DNA from: Alphaproteobacteria bacterium | Lineage (GTDB): Bacteria > Pseudomonadota > Alphaproteobacteria > Bin65 | Direction of reading: 5' to 3' | DNA: 64,000 nt | Assembly (NCBI GenBank): GCA_021776685.1 | Contig: JAJFFJ010000130.1 | Coordinates: 1 to 64,000 of the forward strand | Part shown: piece after piece, positions 26,956-35,714 of the stretch | How the letters are laid out: each line of letters opens with the position of its first letter | Position numbering within the stretch: position 1 is the first letter of the stretch | Program-made: the position numbers and the translations under genes | The notes under the pieces: generated by a model | Told to the model about the DNA's origin: nothing | What the model saw: the letters and a program-made list of their open reading frames with translations, nothing else | The model's database searches: none

Positions 26956-27834
26956 ATGCCCGCCGAGTTCACCCACCACAAAATCCGCCTGAGCGACGTG
27001 GTCATGCATTATGTGACCGCCGGTCCCGCGGACGCGCCGCCTGTGTTGTTGCTGCATGGCTGGCCGCAAACCTGGTTCGAATGGCGGCATGTGATGGGTC
27101 TGCTGGCGAATGACTACCAGCTAATCGCGCCTGATATGCGCGGTCTGGGCGACAGCAGCCGCCCGCTGGACGGCTATGACAGCAAAACGATTGCCGGCGA
27201 CCTCAACGAGCTGATGGCGAACCATCTGGACATCAGCCGCTATCATCTCGTGGGCCATGACTGGGGCGGACCGACCGGATTTGCATTGGCCGTCGCGGCG
27301 AGTGAGGCGGTGGCCAGCTTCACCATCGTCGATGTCACCGTGCCGGGCCTGGGCCCCGATGTGAGCCAGGGCGGTAAACGCTGGCACCACGCCTTCCACA
27401 TGACGCCCGACCTGCCGGAAGCACTGGTCCAGGGGCGGGAGCGGGAATATCTTTCCTGGTTCTACCGCGAATTCAGCTACCAGCCGGACGCCATCGGCGA
27501 CGAAGACATCGACGAATACCTCCGGACCTATACCCAGCCGGGCGCGCTCCGGTCGGGCTTCAGCTACTACCGCAACATTCCCGCCAACAAGGCCGCCAAT
27601 ATCGCGATCAAGGAGTCAGGCTTCCGCCTGCCCATGCCCGTCCTCGCTGTCGGCGGAGGCCGTGCCGGGTCCCGCGGCCGCGGCACCGAGCCTGAGGAGT
27701 CACTCCGCGAGATTGCCGAACAGGTCACCGGCGCCGTCGTTGCGGAAAGCGGCCACTTCGTGCCGGAGGAACAGCCGGAGGAGTTGGCGGCTCTGATGCG
27801 CCGGCACTTCGAGACCAACCCGATACAGGTCTAA
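26956..27834 (+). CDS. Alpha/beta hydrolase of the epoxide hydrolase / haloalkane dehalogenase type
   Basis: The 292-residue protein has HGWPQTWFEWR at the oxyanion region, the nucleophilic Asp in HDWGGPTG, and the catalytic His in ESGHFVPEE. These match the epoxide-hydrolase-like group. It would hydrolyse an epoxide or halide. A GGGAG site precedes ATG 26956. It is divergent from the Baeyer-Villiger gene and its stop overlaps the CoA-transferase stop by four bases. Confidence 0.9.
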   Translation: MPAEFTHHKIRLSDVVMHYVTAGPADAPPVLLLHGWPQTWFEWRHVMGLLANDYQLIAPDMRGLGDSSRPLDGYDSKTIAGDLNELMANHLDISRYHLVGHDWGGPTGFALAVAASEAVASFTIVDVTVPGLGPDVSQGGKRWHHAFHMTPDLPEALVQGREREYLSWFYREFSYQPDAIGDEDIDEYLRTYTQPGALRSGFSYYRNIPANKAANIAIKESGFRLPMPVLAVGGGRAGSRGRGTEPEESLREIAEQVTGAVVAESGHFVPEEQPEELAALMRRHFETNPIQV

Positions 27835-30356
27835 AGCGGCAGATAGTTGTTCAACACGCCCCAGTTGGTGCGGGCGCCGCCGCCCTCCACCAGCGCCGCG
27901 ATCTCGTCCGGGCTGTGGCCGGCCTCGGCCAACACTTCCGCGGTATTCTCGCCGGGGGCGGGGGCAGGGTGGAGGTGTTTGACGGGCGATTTCTCCGGCC
28001 GGATCCAGGTGGGCAGTGGGATGGTGGTGCGATAGCCCGAAGGATGGTCGCCACGCTTCAACAGGAACGAGCCGCTGTTCAGCCAATTGGACGCTGTGGC
28101 GTCATCGTCCGTGGTGCGGTCGGCGCGGATGGCATCGAGGCGGGTTGACGGCATGGCGCCGGCGCCGGGCAGGTCGGCGAGCTTGCCCTGCAGGTCGGTG
28201 AAGCGGATGGATTTGGTCGCCGCCGCAATTGCATCCCAGCTTGCCTCGGATGCGCCGAGTGCCTGTGCGAGGGCCGCGCTGTCGCCGGGGCGGCAGCCGA
28301 TGAAGGCCCAGCCGTCTGCGGTGGGATAGAGGGATTGCTCAGGACCCTCGCCCTTCGCCAACTGGCCGGATGGTTCGTCGCCGGGTTGCCAGCCGGCATG
28401 GCTGACCATGAAGGGGAACTGCACAAGCTGCGCGCCCATGGCGAGAGATGTGCTGACGAAGCTGCCGCCATGGCCGGCCCGGCGCGCGATCAGCGCCTGG
28501 GTGATGCCGAGGGTGGCCAGGAAGCCGGTCATATAGTCGACACAGGAGGCGATGGCGTGGAGCGTCGGCTGCTGCGGAGTGCCGTAGCGGGACATGATGC
28601 CAGTGGCGGCCTGCAGCACCGGGTCAAAGGCCGGGTCACCGGACCAGTCGCCGCCTTCCGCACCGGTCCAGGCGCCTACCTGGCAGGAAATGATCTCCGG
28701 ATTGATCGCCGCCAGGCTGTCGTAATCGATGCCGAGGGAGACGGCCGACTTGTCCAGATAGTTGTGCAGCACCACGTCTGACTGTTTCACCAGCTTCGCC
28801 AGCGCCGCCTGACCGTCCGCGGTCTTCAGGTCGAGGATGATGGCGCGCTTGCCCTGATTGACATCGACGCCGAACCACATCGTGGCATAGGGCCCAGCCA
28901 AGGGCGCAGGCGAGTCCACCCGCACCACATCTGCGCCATGCTCGGCGAGGGTGCGGCCGGCGGCGGGGCCGGCGATGATGTTCGAGAAATCCAGAACCTT
29001 GATGCCGTCGAGCATGCCGCCTGTGGCAACTTCGTTGGCCGCGGCATTAGCGGCGGGCCGTTCGATGGCCGGCCGGGTCCAGTCGGCATCGATTGCCTTC
29101 ACGCCGCCCTTGAGGGCAGGGGAGCGTCGGGCGCCATTGGAGAGAGTGATGAACCGGCCCGGCTGACGCACAGAGCCTGCATCTTCATCTTCCACATCGG
29201 TGGTGACGCCGGCCTGGTTGAGCGTGGTGTCCGCCAGCCATTCCTGAGTGGTCTGGACAACGGTCGCCGGGACGTTGGCGTCGCGCAGCAGATCTTCCCA
29301 TTCGCGGGCGGGCTTTTTCCTGATGGCGTCGCCAATCATGCCGATCAGCCGGCTGCGCAATTCGGGTTTCAGCGCCGCGGCCTTGTTGATGTTGTTGCCG
29401 TCCTCGCTCTCGGAAAAGGGCGTGTCGCAGACCATGCCCTCGGCGATTGCGCGGTCGTAGACGCCGACCACCTGCATGAACATGCGCGTCTGATAGACAT
29501 GGTCGAAGCCGCAGACAAACAGGATACGTCCGTCCGAGCCTTCATAGAAATTGAGCGCCGGATGGCTGATGCTCTTCAGATATTCGGCGACCATGTCCAC
29601 ATGGTCTTCGGTCATGTGGGCGCTCAGATCCCGAAGAATCGGGAAGACCATGTCCATCATCACATGGTCGACCATCGGGAAGTTGTAGCGCCAGGGCTGG
29701 CCCTCGATCTCGGCAATCAGCAGCGCCATGGCGGACATGACGGCATCCGCCAACGGCACTTCCAGCCGCTGGCCCATGCCGCTCACCTGACGCTGATGCA
29801 GGGCGAGCGACGCGGTGAGCGCGCCGAGCACGCCGCCATAGGCGGAGGCCATGGGGATTGCCGTGAAGACCGGGTCGCCGCCGAGAAGGCGGCCGAGCGG
29901 GCTGATGTCTGTGTAGACGCCGGTGGCGGCATTGACCACGCCGTCCCAGGCCGGAATTTCGCGGTTGGGGTCACCCTCGGCAAAGCCAGGCAGGGAGACA
30001 TAGACGAGACCACCGGAGGACTCTGCCATCCCGTCCAGGGTCTGATAGTCGACGCCCAGGCGTGCGGCGGTGCCTGGCCGCATATTCTCGATGACAATGT
30101 CAGCGCTGGCGGCGAGATTCTGAACCTGCTGCCGCGCGCCCATGTCCTTCAGGTCGGCGTCAATCAGCCGTTTGCCCCGGTTCATCAGCGGGTCGGCAGG
30201 ATTTGTGTTGCGGCCCGGCTCGATGATCTCGATCACATCCGCGCCCTGTTCGGCCAGCAGCATCGCCGCCACGCGGCCCGGCCATCCAATTCCCAGATTG
30301 ACCACACGCACGCCCTGTAGCGGGGCGGCAGCACCATTCGCGCCATTTCCAGACAT
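27831..30356 (-). CDS. Fused double CaiB/BaiF (class III) CoA-transferase
   Basis: The 841-residue protein contains two complete class III CoA-transferase halves in tandem. The first starts with GVRVVNLGIGWPGRVAAMLLAEQGADVIEIIEPG (about 15-50) and the second with GIKVLDFSNIIAGPAAGRTLAEHGADVVRVDS (about 450). Each half has the family CoA-binding NKRG-like segment (LMNRGKRLIDADLKD; VDVNQGKRAIILDLK). Single-domain members are about 400 residues and act as interlocked dimers, so this fusion may fold as a pseudo-dimer. It would move CoA between carboxylic acids. Confidence 0.92.
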   Translation of the reverse strand: MSGNGANGAAAPLQGVRVVNLGIGWPGRVAAMLLAEQGADVIEIIEPGRNTNPADPLMNRGKRLIDADLKDMGARQQVQNLAASADIVIENMRPGTAARLGVDYQTLDGMAESSGGLVYVSLPGFAEGDPNREIPAWDGVVNAATGVYTDISPLGRLLGGDPVFTAIPMASAYGGVLGALTASLALHQRQVSGMGQRLEVPLADAVMSAMALLIAEIEGQPWRYNFPMVDHVMMDMVFPILRDLSAHMTEDHVDMVAEYLKSISHPALNFYEGSDGRILFVCGFDHVYQTRMFMQVVGVYDRAIAEGMVCDTPFSESEDGNNINKAAALKPELRSRLIGMIGDAIRKKPAREWEDLLRDANVPATVVQTTQEWLADTTLNQAGVTTDVEDEDAGSVRQPGRFITLSNGARRSPALKGGVKAIDADWTRPAIERPAANAAANEVATGGMLDGIKVLDFSNIIAGPAAGRTLAEHGADVVRVDSPAPLAGPYATMWFGVDVNQGKRAIILDLKTADGQAALAKLVKQSDVVLHNYLDKSAVSLGIDYDSLAAINPEIISCQVGAWTGAEGGDWSGDPAFDPVLQAATGIMSRYGTPQQPTLHAIASCVDYMTGFLATLGITQALIARRAGHGGSFVSTSLAMGAQLVQFPFMVSHAGWQPGDEPSGQLAKGEGPEQSLYPTADGWAFIGCRPGDSAALAQALGASEASWDAIAAATKSIRFTDLQGKLADLPGAGAMPSTRLDAIRADRTTDDDATASNWLNSGSFLLKRGDHPSGYRTTIPLPTWIRPEKSPVKHLHPAPAPGENTAEVLAEAGHSPDEIAALVEGGGARTNWGVLNNYLPL

Positions 30357-30530
30357 AGCTCACTCCCTCAAGCCGCAAACGCCTGCGCCGACCGTGTCCA
30401 TTGTCCGGAACACAGCGCCGACGGCGGTGACAATATCCTCAATTTTGTGTATTTAATAGTTTCATTGGAAAACCCACTCCTCTCGAGTCGTGGTTAGTCA
30501 GGTCAAGCAGGTTTTGGAGGATCTATCGTC

Positions 30531-31364
30531 ATGGGCAAGTTGCTGACGCAGGAACAGGTCGATCAATTCTATGATCAGGGATTCATGTACCCCTTTGATG
30601 GCATTTCCAAAGAGCGGTGCGCCGACCTTGTAAAGGCGTGCGAACGGTTCGAAGAAGAGCACAACCTCTCCGCCGCCTTTTTCAAGCTGAAGGGCCATTG
30701 CGTTTTCCCGGAAGCCTGGGATCTGATCGCTGATTCCCACATCCTGGATTATGCTGAGGATCTGATCGGTCCTAACATCATGGCATTCGGATCGCGCTTC
30801 TGGATCAAGCCCCACGCTGACGGCACCTTCGTCTCCTGGCATCAGGATTCGGCCTACTTTGGTTGCCTCCCGCACGACATGATCACCTTCTGGCTGGCGC
30901 TCACCCCGGCCAACAAGCACACCGGTGTGTTGCGCGTCATGCCGGAGTCCCATCGCGATGGCCTCGACCATTACGAGACCGGCGAGGACGAGCCGGGCGT
31001 TGCCGAAGGCGAAAAGAAAAACATGCTGGGCCGCGGCCAGACCATCCCGGACATGGACGAGGACAAATCCGTCCATATGGAACTCGAGGTCGGCCAGTTC
31101 TCGATGCATCACGGGCGGATGGCGCACGCCTCGGGGCCGAACAATTCAGACTCGCCGCGTTACGGCTTCTCCTTCTTCCTGATCCCACCCCATGTGGAAT
31201 CGACTCTCGACCGGCGTCCGGCGCGGCTGCTGCGCGGTGTCGACGAATATAATCACTGGGACGAGGACCTGCCGCCGACGCCGCAAAACGTCAAGGATCA
31301 GATCGCGGGTGCGCACGCGAGTAACGCCCAGTACACGGATCCGAAGTTCAAGCTGGCTTCCTGA
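30531..31364 (+). CDS. Phytanoyl-CoA dioxygenase (PhyH) family protein
   Basis: The 277-residue protein has the Fe(II) ligands of PhyH enzymes: SWHQDSAYFG around residue 102 (HxD) and a distal His in MHHGRMAHAS near residue 190, followed by Arg near RYGFSFF. It would use 2-oxoglutarate and O2 to hydroxylate its substrate. A GGAGG site lies ten bases upstream of the ATG. A strong terminator follows, so it looks monocistronic. Confidence 0.9.
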   Translation: MGKLLTQEQVDQFYDQGFMYPFDGISKERCADLVKACERFEEEHNLSAAFFKLKGHCVFPEAWDLIADSHILDYAEDLIGPNIMAFGSRFWIKPHADGTFVSWHQDSAYFGCLPHDMITFWLALTPANKHTGVLRVMPESHRDGLDHYETGEDEPGVAEGEKKNMLGRGQTIPDMDEDKSVHMELEVGQFSMHHGRMAHASGPNNSDSPRYGFSFFLIPPHVESTLDRRPARLLRGVDEYNHWDEDLPPTPQNVKDQIAGAHASNAQYTDPKFKLAS

Positions 31365-31385
31365 ACGGGAGAGGGGCTGGGAGGA

Positions 31386-31415
31386 GGCCGCTGCGGGCGC
31401 CCGCGGCGGCCTTTT
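31386..31415 (+). terminator. Rho-independent terminator after the PhyH gene
   Basis: A 13-bp stem with one mismatch (GGCCGCTGCGGGC / GCCCGCGGCGGCC) has almost no loop and is followed by TTTTCC. It lies 22 bases after the PhyH stop. Confidence 0.8.
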
Positions 31416-31476
31416 CCATTGCGGCGCCGGCTGGCCCGCCGCTAGCGTAGGCTGACGCAGCCGGGTAGGAGACGCT

Positions 31477-32652
31477 GTGAAGATCAACACCGCCATCGTT
31501 GTGGGCGCGGGCCCTGTGGGCCTGACCGCTGCCTTTCTCCTGACAGAGGCCGGCATCGACACGACCGTGCTCGAAGCCGAGCCATCCTTGCCCCGGGACC
31601 TGCGGGCGTCCACCTGGCATCCTCCGACATTGGACAAACTGGGGCCGTCGGGGATCACCGACGCGCTGCTGGCCCGCGGGCGCATCACGCCCACATGGCA
31701 GATCCGCATTCACGAGACCGGTGAGAAGGCCGAATTCGATCTGTCTGTCCTGAAGGACGACACCGATCATCCCTACCGCCTGCAATGCGAGCAGTCGGCC
31801 TATTGTGAGATCATGGCGGCCCGGCTCGACGGACAGGCAACGCTGCGTTTCGGTGCACAGGTGGTGGAAGCCGGACAGGATGGCACCGCGGCCAGGGTGA
31901 CACTGGCGGGCGGCGAGCGGTTGTCAGCAGACCTGGTGGTCGGCTGTGACGGGTCACGCAGCGTGGTGCGCGAAGCCATCGGCGCAGCCTTCGAGGGCGA
32001 TGCCTATCCGGAAATCACCATTCTCACCACCACGCCCTTCGCCTTCGAGCAGGTTCTCGAAGGCCTCTCCGGCGTCAACTATATCTGGAAGGCCGGCGGC
32101 ACCTTCTCGCTCCTGCACCTGCCGGATGTTTGGCGATGCAGCTTCTACCCTGATGATACCAAAAACCCCGAGGCCGCCCTGGAGCCGGCTGCCATCCAGC
32201 GCCATCTGGACGAGATATCACCCGACATCGGCGAGATCGAAATCCTCGAAAAGCGCGCCTACCGGGTGCATCGGCGCATCGCCGACAGTTATCGCGCCGG
32301 CCGGCTGGTGATCGCCGGCGACGCGGCCCACCTGAACAGTCCCAAGGGCGGCATGGGCATGAATGGCGGCATCCACGACGCCTTCGCCCTGGTCCGGCGC
32401 ATCGTGCGGATGAATGACGGCGAGGCCCGGGCAATCGACGGCTATGAAGCGGAGCGCCGGCCGGTGGCGCGAGACGACATCCTTGCCCAGGCTGATGACA
32501 ACCGCGCCCGCATGCACGACACCGCAGAGGACGCCCGCACGGATGCCTTGCGGCGGCTGCAGGCGATCGCCGGCGATCCCGCGCGCGCGCACGCGTTCCT
32601 GCTCAAGAGTTCGATGATCGAGGGCTTGCGGAAAGCTGAGCAGGTAGCCTGA
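31477..32652 (+). CDS. FAD-dependent aromatic monooxygenase (PHBH-like)
   Basis: The 391-residue protein has the FAD motif GAGPVGLTAAFLL near the N-terminus, the DG motif CDGSRSVVREAIG around residue 155, and GDAAHLNSPKGGMGMNGGIHDA around residue 280. These are the three signatures of group A flavin hydroxylases. It would hydroxylate a phenol-like compound with NAD(P)H. It starts with GTG, preceded by GTAGGAG. Confidence 0.9.
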   Translation: MKINTAIVVGAGPVGLTAAFLLTEAGIDTTVLEAEPSLPRDLRASTWHPPTLDKLGPSGITDALLARGRITPTWQIRIHETGEKAEFDLSVLKDDTDHPYRLQCEQSAYCEIMAARLDGQATLRFGAQVVEAGQDGTAARVTLAGGERLSADLVVGCDGSRSVVREAIGAAFEGDAYPEITILTTTPFAFEQVLEGLSGVNYIWKAGGTFSLLHLPDVWRCSFYPDDTKNPEAALEPAAIQRHLDEISPDIGEIEILEKRAYRVHRRIADSYRAGRLVIAGDAAHLNSPKGGMGMNGGIHDAFALVRRIVRMNDGEARAIDGYEAERRPVARDDILAQADDNRARMHDTAEDARTDALRRLQAIAGDPARAHAFLLKSSMIEGLRKAEQVA

Positions 32653-32677
32653 CCGGCAGGCTTACAGCCTGTTCCGC

Positions 32678-33433
32678 CTAAAGCCGGTGCCGCCAATGCT
32701 TTGCGGCGACCCAGTCCATCAGATCGGCCGCGTCGGGTGCGCGACCATCCACGGCGGCGACGGTGCGCCAGGCCAGGGCGAGGTTGCTGGACAGGAGCGG
32801 TGGGCCTGCAAGATCTGCGGCCCATGCCAGGGTCTCGAGGCTGGGGTACCCGGTGCCCAGAATCACGATTGCATCCACCGCGCTGGCTTTGAGCCGCTGG
32901 ACCGCCGGCCGCACCGCGTCTGCGGCAAGGCCATAGATGGGATGGTCCGTCGACGACTCGCCCAGATCGATCTCAACTTCCGCCACGTCCAGCCCCCGGC
33001 TTTCCCAATAGGTCAGGCTCGCCGCGGTCAGGGAGGCATGATAGGGCGAGATCAGCCCAAGCCGCCCCGCGCCGAAGGTTTCAAACGCGGCCACCAGCGC
33101 CAGGGCGCTGGTGATCACCGGCGCGCCCGCCTGGGCTGACGCTGCGCTGACCGCGTCGTCCTCGAACACCGCGCCCTTCAGGTAGGACGAGCCGGTGCAG
33201 GCAAAGGCCACAGCCTCCAGCGGCGCGGCGCCGAACTGGGCGAGGAGGGGTGTGAGATTGTCGAGATAAGCCACCAGCCGGTCGTCCATCACGGTTGCGG
33301 GGCTGGTCAGCCGTCCGGTTATCATGCCGTAGCCTTCCGGCAGCAACCGGGGAAACTCGCCTTCAACATTTGTATTGGCCTGGGGGGTCAGAACGCCGAT
33401 CAACCCCCGCGGGGCGTAGTGCGGTCGGCTCAC
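32678..33433 (-). CDS. Maleate isomerase / arylmalonate decarboxylase-like Asp/Glu racemase family protein
   Basis: The 251-residue protein starts GVLTPQANTNVEGEF and has the first active Cys in AFACTGSSYL around residue 80; AIVILGTGYPS near residue 190 lies where the second active Cys is expected but carries Gly-Thr-Gly rather than Cys, so single-Cys chemistry is possible. Family members isomerise maleate to fumarate or decarboxylate malonates. The start overlaps the upstream cupin stop by four bases. Confidence 0.85.
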   Translation of the reverse strand: MSRPHYAPRGLIGVLTPQANTNVEGEFPRLLPEGYGMITGRLTSPATVMDDRLVAYLDNLTPLLAQFGAAPLEAVAFACTGSSYLKGAVFEDDAVSAASAQAGAPVITSALALVAAFETFGAGRLGLISPYHASLTAASLTYWESRGLDVAEVEIDLGESSTDHPIYGLAADAVRPAVQRLKASAVDAIVILGTGYPSLETLAWAADLAGPPLLSSNLALAWRTVAAVDGRAPDAADLMDWVAAKHWRHRL

Positions 33434-33861
33434 TCCGGGTAGCCGGCGTTCTCTGGACTGCCGTCGTGAATATACACCACCCGGTCCGGCGACACATGCA
33501 GGCCATAGGTGACCAGGTTGGCCTCACCCGTGACGCGGAAGCCATGGCGCACATAGGCCGGCAGCACCACGGTCATGCCCGGATTCAGCGGGGTCTCCGC
33601 GCCGTCATCCATCCAGGCGACGCCTTCACCCTCCAGGATCGTCAGGATCTCGGTATAGGGGTGGGAATGGTGGGGGGTGGCGTAGCCCGGCGGCGAGGTC
33701 TGGATGCCGATGCGTACCGGCGGCGCGCCTTCTTCATCACCCACCAGGGTCTGGTAGGTGGCGCCGTCAGGAAAATGCTCCAACGACACGTCGTCGTGGT
33801 GAATGACCGTCGGTGTTTCCGTCGGTGTTTCGGTGGGCGTCTCGGGGTTGCTGTCAGCCAT
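33430..33861 (-). CDS. Cupin-domain protein
   Basis: The 143-residue protein has cupin motif 1 (PHHSHPYTEILTILEGEG) and motif 2 (PAYVRHGFRV), which supply two His and one Glu metal ligands. A short N-terminal stretch, PETPTETPTETPT, comes from 12-base tandem repeats. It could be a metal-dependent isomerase or dioxygenase, or a sensor. It is co-transcribed with the maleate isomerase-like gene. Confidence 0.88.
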   Translation of the reverse strand: MADSNPETPTETPTETPTVIHHDDVSLEHFPDGATYQTLVGDEEGAPPVRIGIQTSPPGYATPHHSHPYTEILTILEGEGVAWMDDGAETPLNPGMTVVLPAYVRHGFRVTGEANLVTYGLHVSPDRVVYIHDGSPENAGYPE

Positions 33862-33979
33862 GGCCGTCGCCTCTGTTCTGAAATCAGAAACTGAAACCTA
33901 GCGCGAATGGAGATGACCCGCAATTGGTCGAGCCAGCCCGCATTTGGTCAGGCAATGGATCAGGCCCAAGGTCATAGGC

Positions 33980-34462
33980 TCAGGCCCGGGGGCGGGCTGT
34001 CACGCAGAGCCCGGTGCGCATGGCCACCACCGACCGCCGCCCCTGGATGAACCGGACGATCACACGATGGCGCGTGGCGCCCTTGCAGGCGGAGAAATAC
34101 AGCATCCGGATGCAGCGGGGCGTGTAGGTCTTGGCGCCCTGATAGCTGACACGGGTGTAGCCCCCGAGACCAAGCTTCGCTGCTTCGTGTGACAGGTTGA
34201 GCCGGGGCATCAGGCAACGGCGCGTCACCGGCTGGGTATAGGGCCGTATCGGTTGGGGCCGGAACGATGTGACCAGGAAATGTGCGCCGGAATCGGTGCC
34301 CTCAGAGGCATGCTGAGGGGCCGTTGGTGCCGTGGCGGCATGGATCACAACCGGCGGGTTCAGTGCGCCCTGAGCGCCGTCCTGGACAGCGTCCGCAGGG
34401 GCGGTATTCAGGAGCGCTGCCGCGACCACGAGCTTGGCGGCGAGGGCTGGGTGGAATCCCAT
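33980..34462 (-). CDS. Exported protein of unknown function with four cysteines
   Basis: The 160-residue product starts with a signal-peptide-like MGFHPALAAKLVVAAALLNTAPADA. The mature part has about four cysteines (RRC, PRC, SAC, GLC) that could form two disulfides, and it is basic. No family was recognised. Codon use and GC resemble the neighbours. It is isolated, with 118 bases before the cupin start and 414 bases before the next gene. Confidence 0.6.
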   Translation of the reverse strand: MGFHPALAAKLVVAAALLNTAPADAVQDGAQGALNPPVVIHAATAPTAPQHASEGTDSGAHFLVTSFRPQPIRPYTQPVTRRCLMPRLNLSHEAAKLGLGGYTRVSYQGAKTYTPRCIRMLYFSACKGATRHRVIVRFIQGRRSVVAMRTGLCVTARPRA

Positions 34463-34876
34463 AACTCTGTATCCTTATCCTCAAGTAAAATCTCATCTAC
34501 GGGAACAACGCGCCCTTTGCGGACGCCGGGTGTCCCGATCGTGTCCGCACCATCGCACAAGCAGTCTGAACCGCGTCTGAGGGTGGGGTTAATCCGCCGT
34601 TCAGGTTAATTTGGATGATTCCAGGATTTCCACTGGTTTTCCAAAGGTTTCAGACCGAAATTCACCATTTTTACCGCTCATTTAAGGGGCTGATTCGGCC
34701 AAGTTGGCGGCTGGTTTAACCAGCACCGCGAATTCAAGAGAGCTCGGCTCCGGTCAGGCCCGGCAAGCGGCCGTTGGGGCCGTGTGGCTGGGAAATCACC
34801 CTCTGGAAAATGACGTGGGGCATGGGGTGTCGTGCTACCTTCGGCGTTCCCCAATCCGACATGCCGAGGCCGCCCC
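34463..34876. other. Intergenic region without a recognised gene
   Basis: This 414-base stretch lies between the start of the exported protein (minus strand) and the hydrolase (plus strand), so it holds two divergent promoters. It is more AT-rich around 34600-34690 than the flanking genes. No repeat, RNA or ORF worth calling was seen. Confidence 0.6.
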
Positions 34877-35623
34877 ATGTTCGACCCCCAATCCCTCACA
34901 TCCATCGCCGCCGGCTCGCGGCTCGACACCTTGTCGGAGGACGATCTGGCCAATGTCCAGCGGGCGCTCGCCTGGCTAACCTATCCGATCAAGACCGTCG
35001 ACGGAAAATATGGCCCGAACACCCGCAGCGCTTTCGGCGAATTCCTGGCCGACATCAAAGAGCAACCGGGTGAGAAGCTGACACGTGCCGCGCGCGACAC
35101 CCTGATCGATACAGTGAGCGCGGTGCGCGAACAGCTGTTCCAGGATGTCTCGACACCAGAGGCGACCCGCAAGGCGATCGCCAAGGTCTGCCGCGCCCTC
35201 AGCCTGCCGCTCAAACCGCAGATCGCCTATGTGTGGGCGACGGCCCAGTGGGAGTCCGCCGGCACGTTCAAGCCCGTGAAGGAAGCCTACTGGAAGGACG
35301 AGGACTGGCGGCGGCGAAATCTGTGCTATTTCCCCTTCTATGGCCGAGGCTATGTGCAACTCACCTGGCGGGACAATTACAAGAAGTATGGCGCCATCCT
35401 CGACATGCCCCTGGTCAGCCGACCGAAGCTGCTGCTCGACGGCCCGCCCTCGCTGTTCGTCCTCGTCCACGGCTTCGCCACCGGCGCCTTCACGGGCCGC
35501 AAGCTCACCGACTATGTGAACAAGCACGGGCGCGACTTTAAAAACGCCCGCCGCTGCATCAACGGTCTGGACAAGTGGGCGGAGATCAAAAAGATCGCGG
35601 AGACATACCTGAAGGCAATGTGA
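34877..35623 (+). CDS. GH19-like lysozyme/endolysin with N-terminal peptidoglycan-binding region
   Basis: The 248-residue product starts at 34877 (MFDPQSL). Residues about 20-60 (LSEDDLANVQRALAWL, DGKYGPNTRSAFGEF) look like a PG_binding_1 motif. The C-terminal domain has GRGYVQLTWRDNYKKYG, the GH19 chitinase/endolysin signature. No signal peptide is seen, so it might be released by lysis, as with phage endolysins, or serve in wall turnover. No other phage genes are nearby. Confidence 0.82.
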   Translation: MFDPQSLTSIAAGSRLDTLSEDDLANVQRALAWLTYPIKTVDGKYGPNTRSAFGEFLADIKEQPGEKLTRAARDTLIDTVSAVREQLFQDVSTPEATRKAIAKVCRALSLPLKPQIAYVWATAQWESAGTFKPVKEAYWKDEDWRRRNLCYFPFYGRGYVQLTWRDNYKKYGAILDMPLVSRPKLLLDGPPSLFVLVHGFATGAFTGRKLTDYVNKHGRDFKNARRCINGLDKWAEIKKIAETYLKAM

Positions 35624-35714
35624 GGGCATCGCCCTTTCGATACCGGCGTCCCCGCCACATGGCGGCGGGACGCAACAGGCGCAATGCAACAGCGGGAAAC
35701 AACAGGGGCACCTT

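Noticed and set aside
35666-35705. GCAACA-like motifs upstream of the second FAD monooxygenase
   Set aside because: The spacing is 14 bases and irregular, and there is no GTGG block, so it is not a third copy of the compound array.
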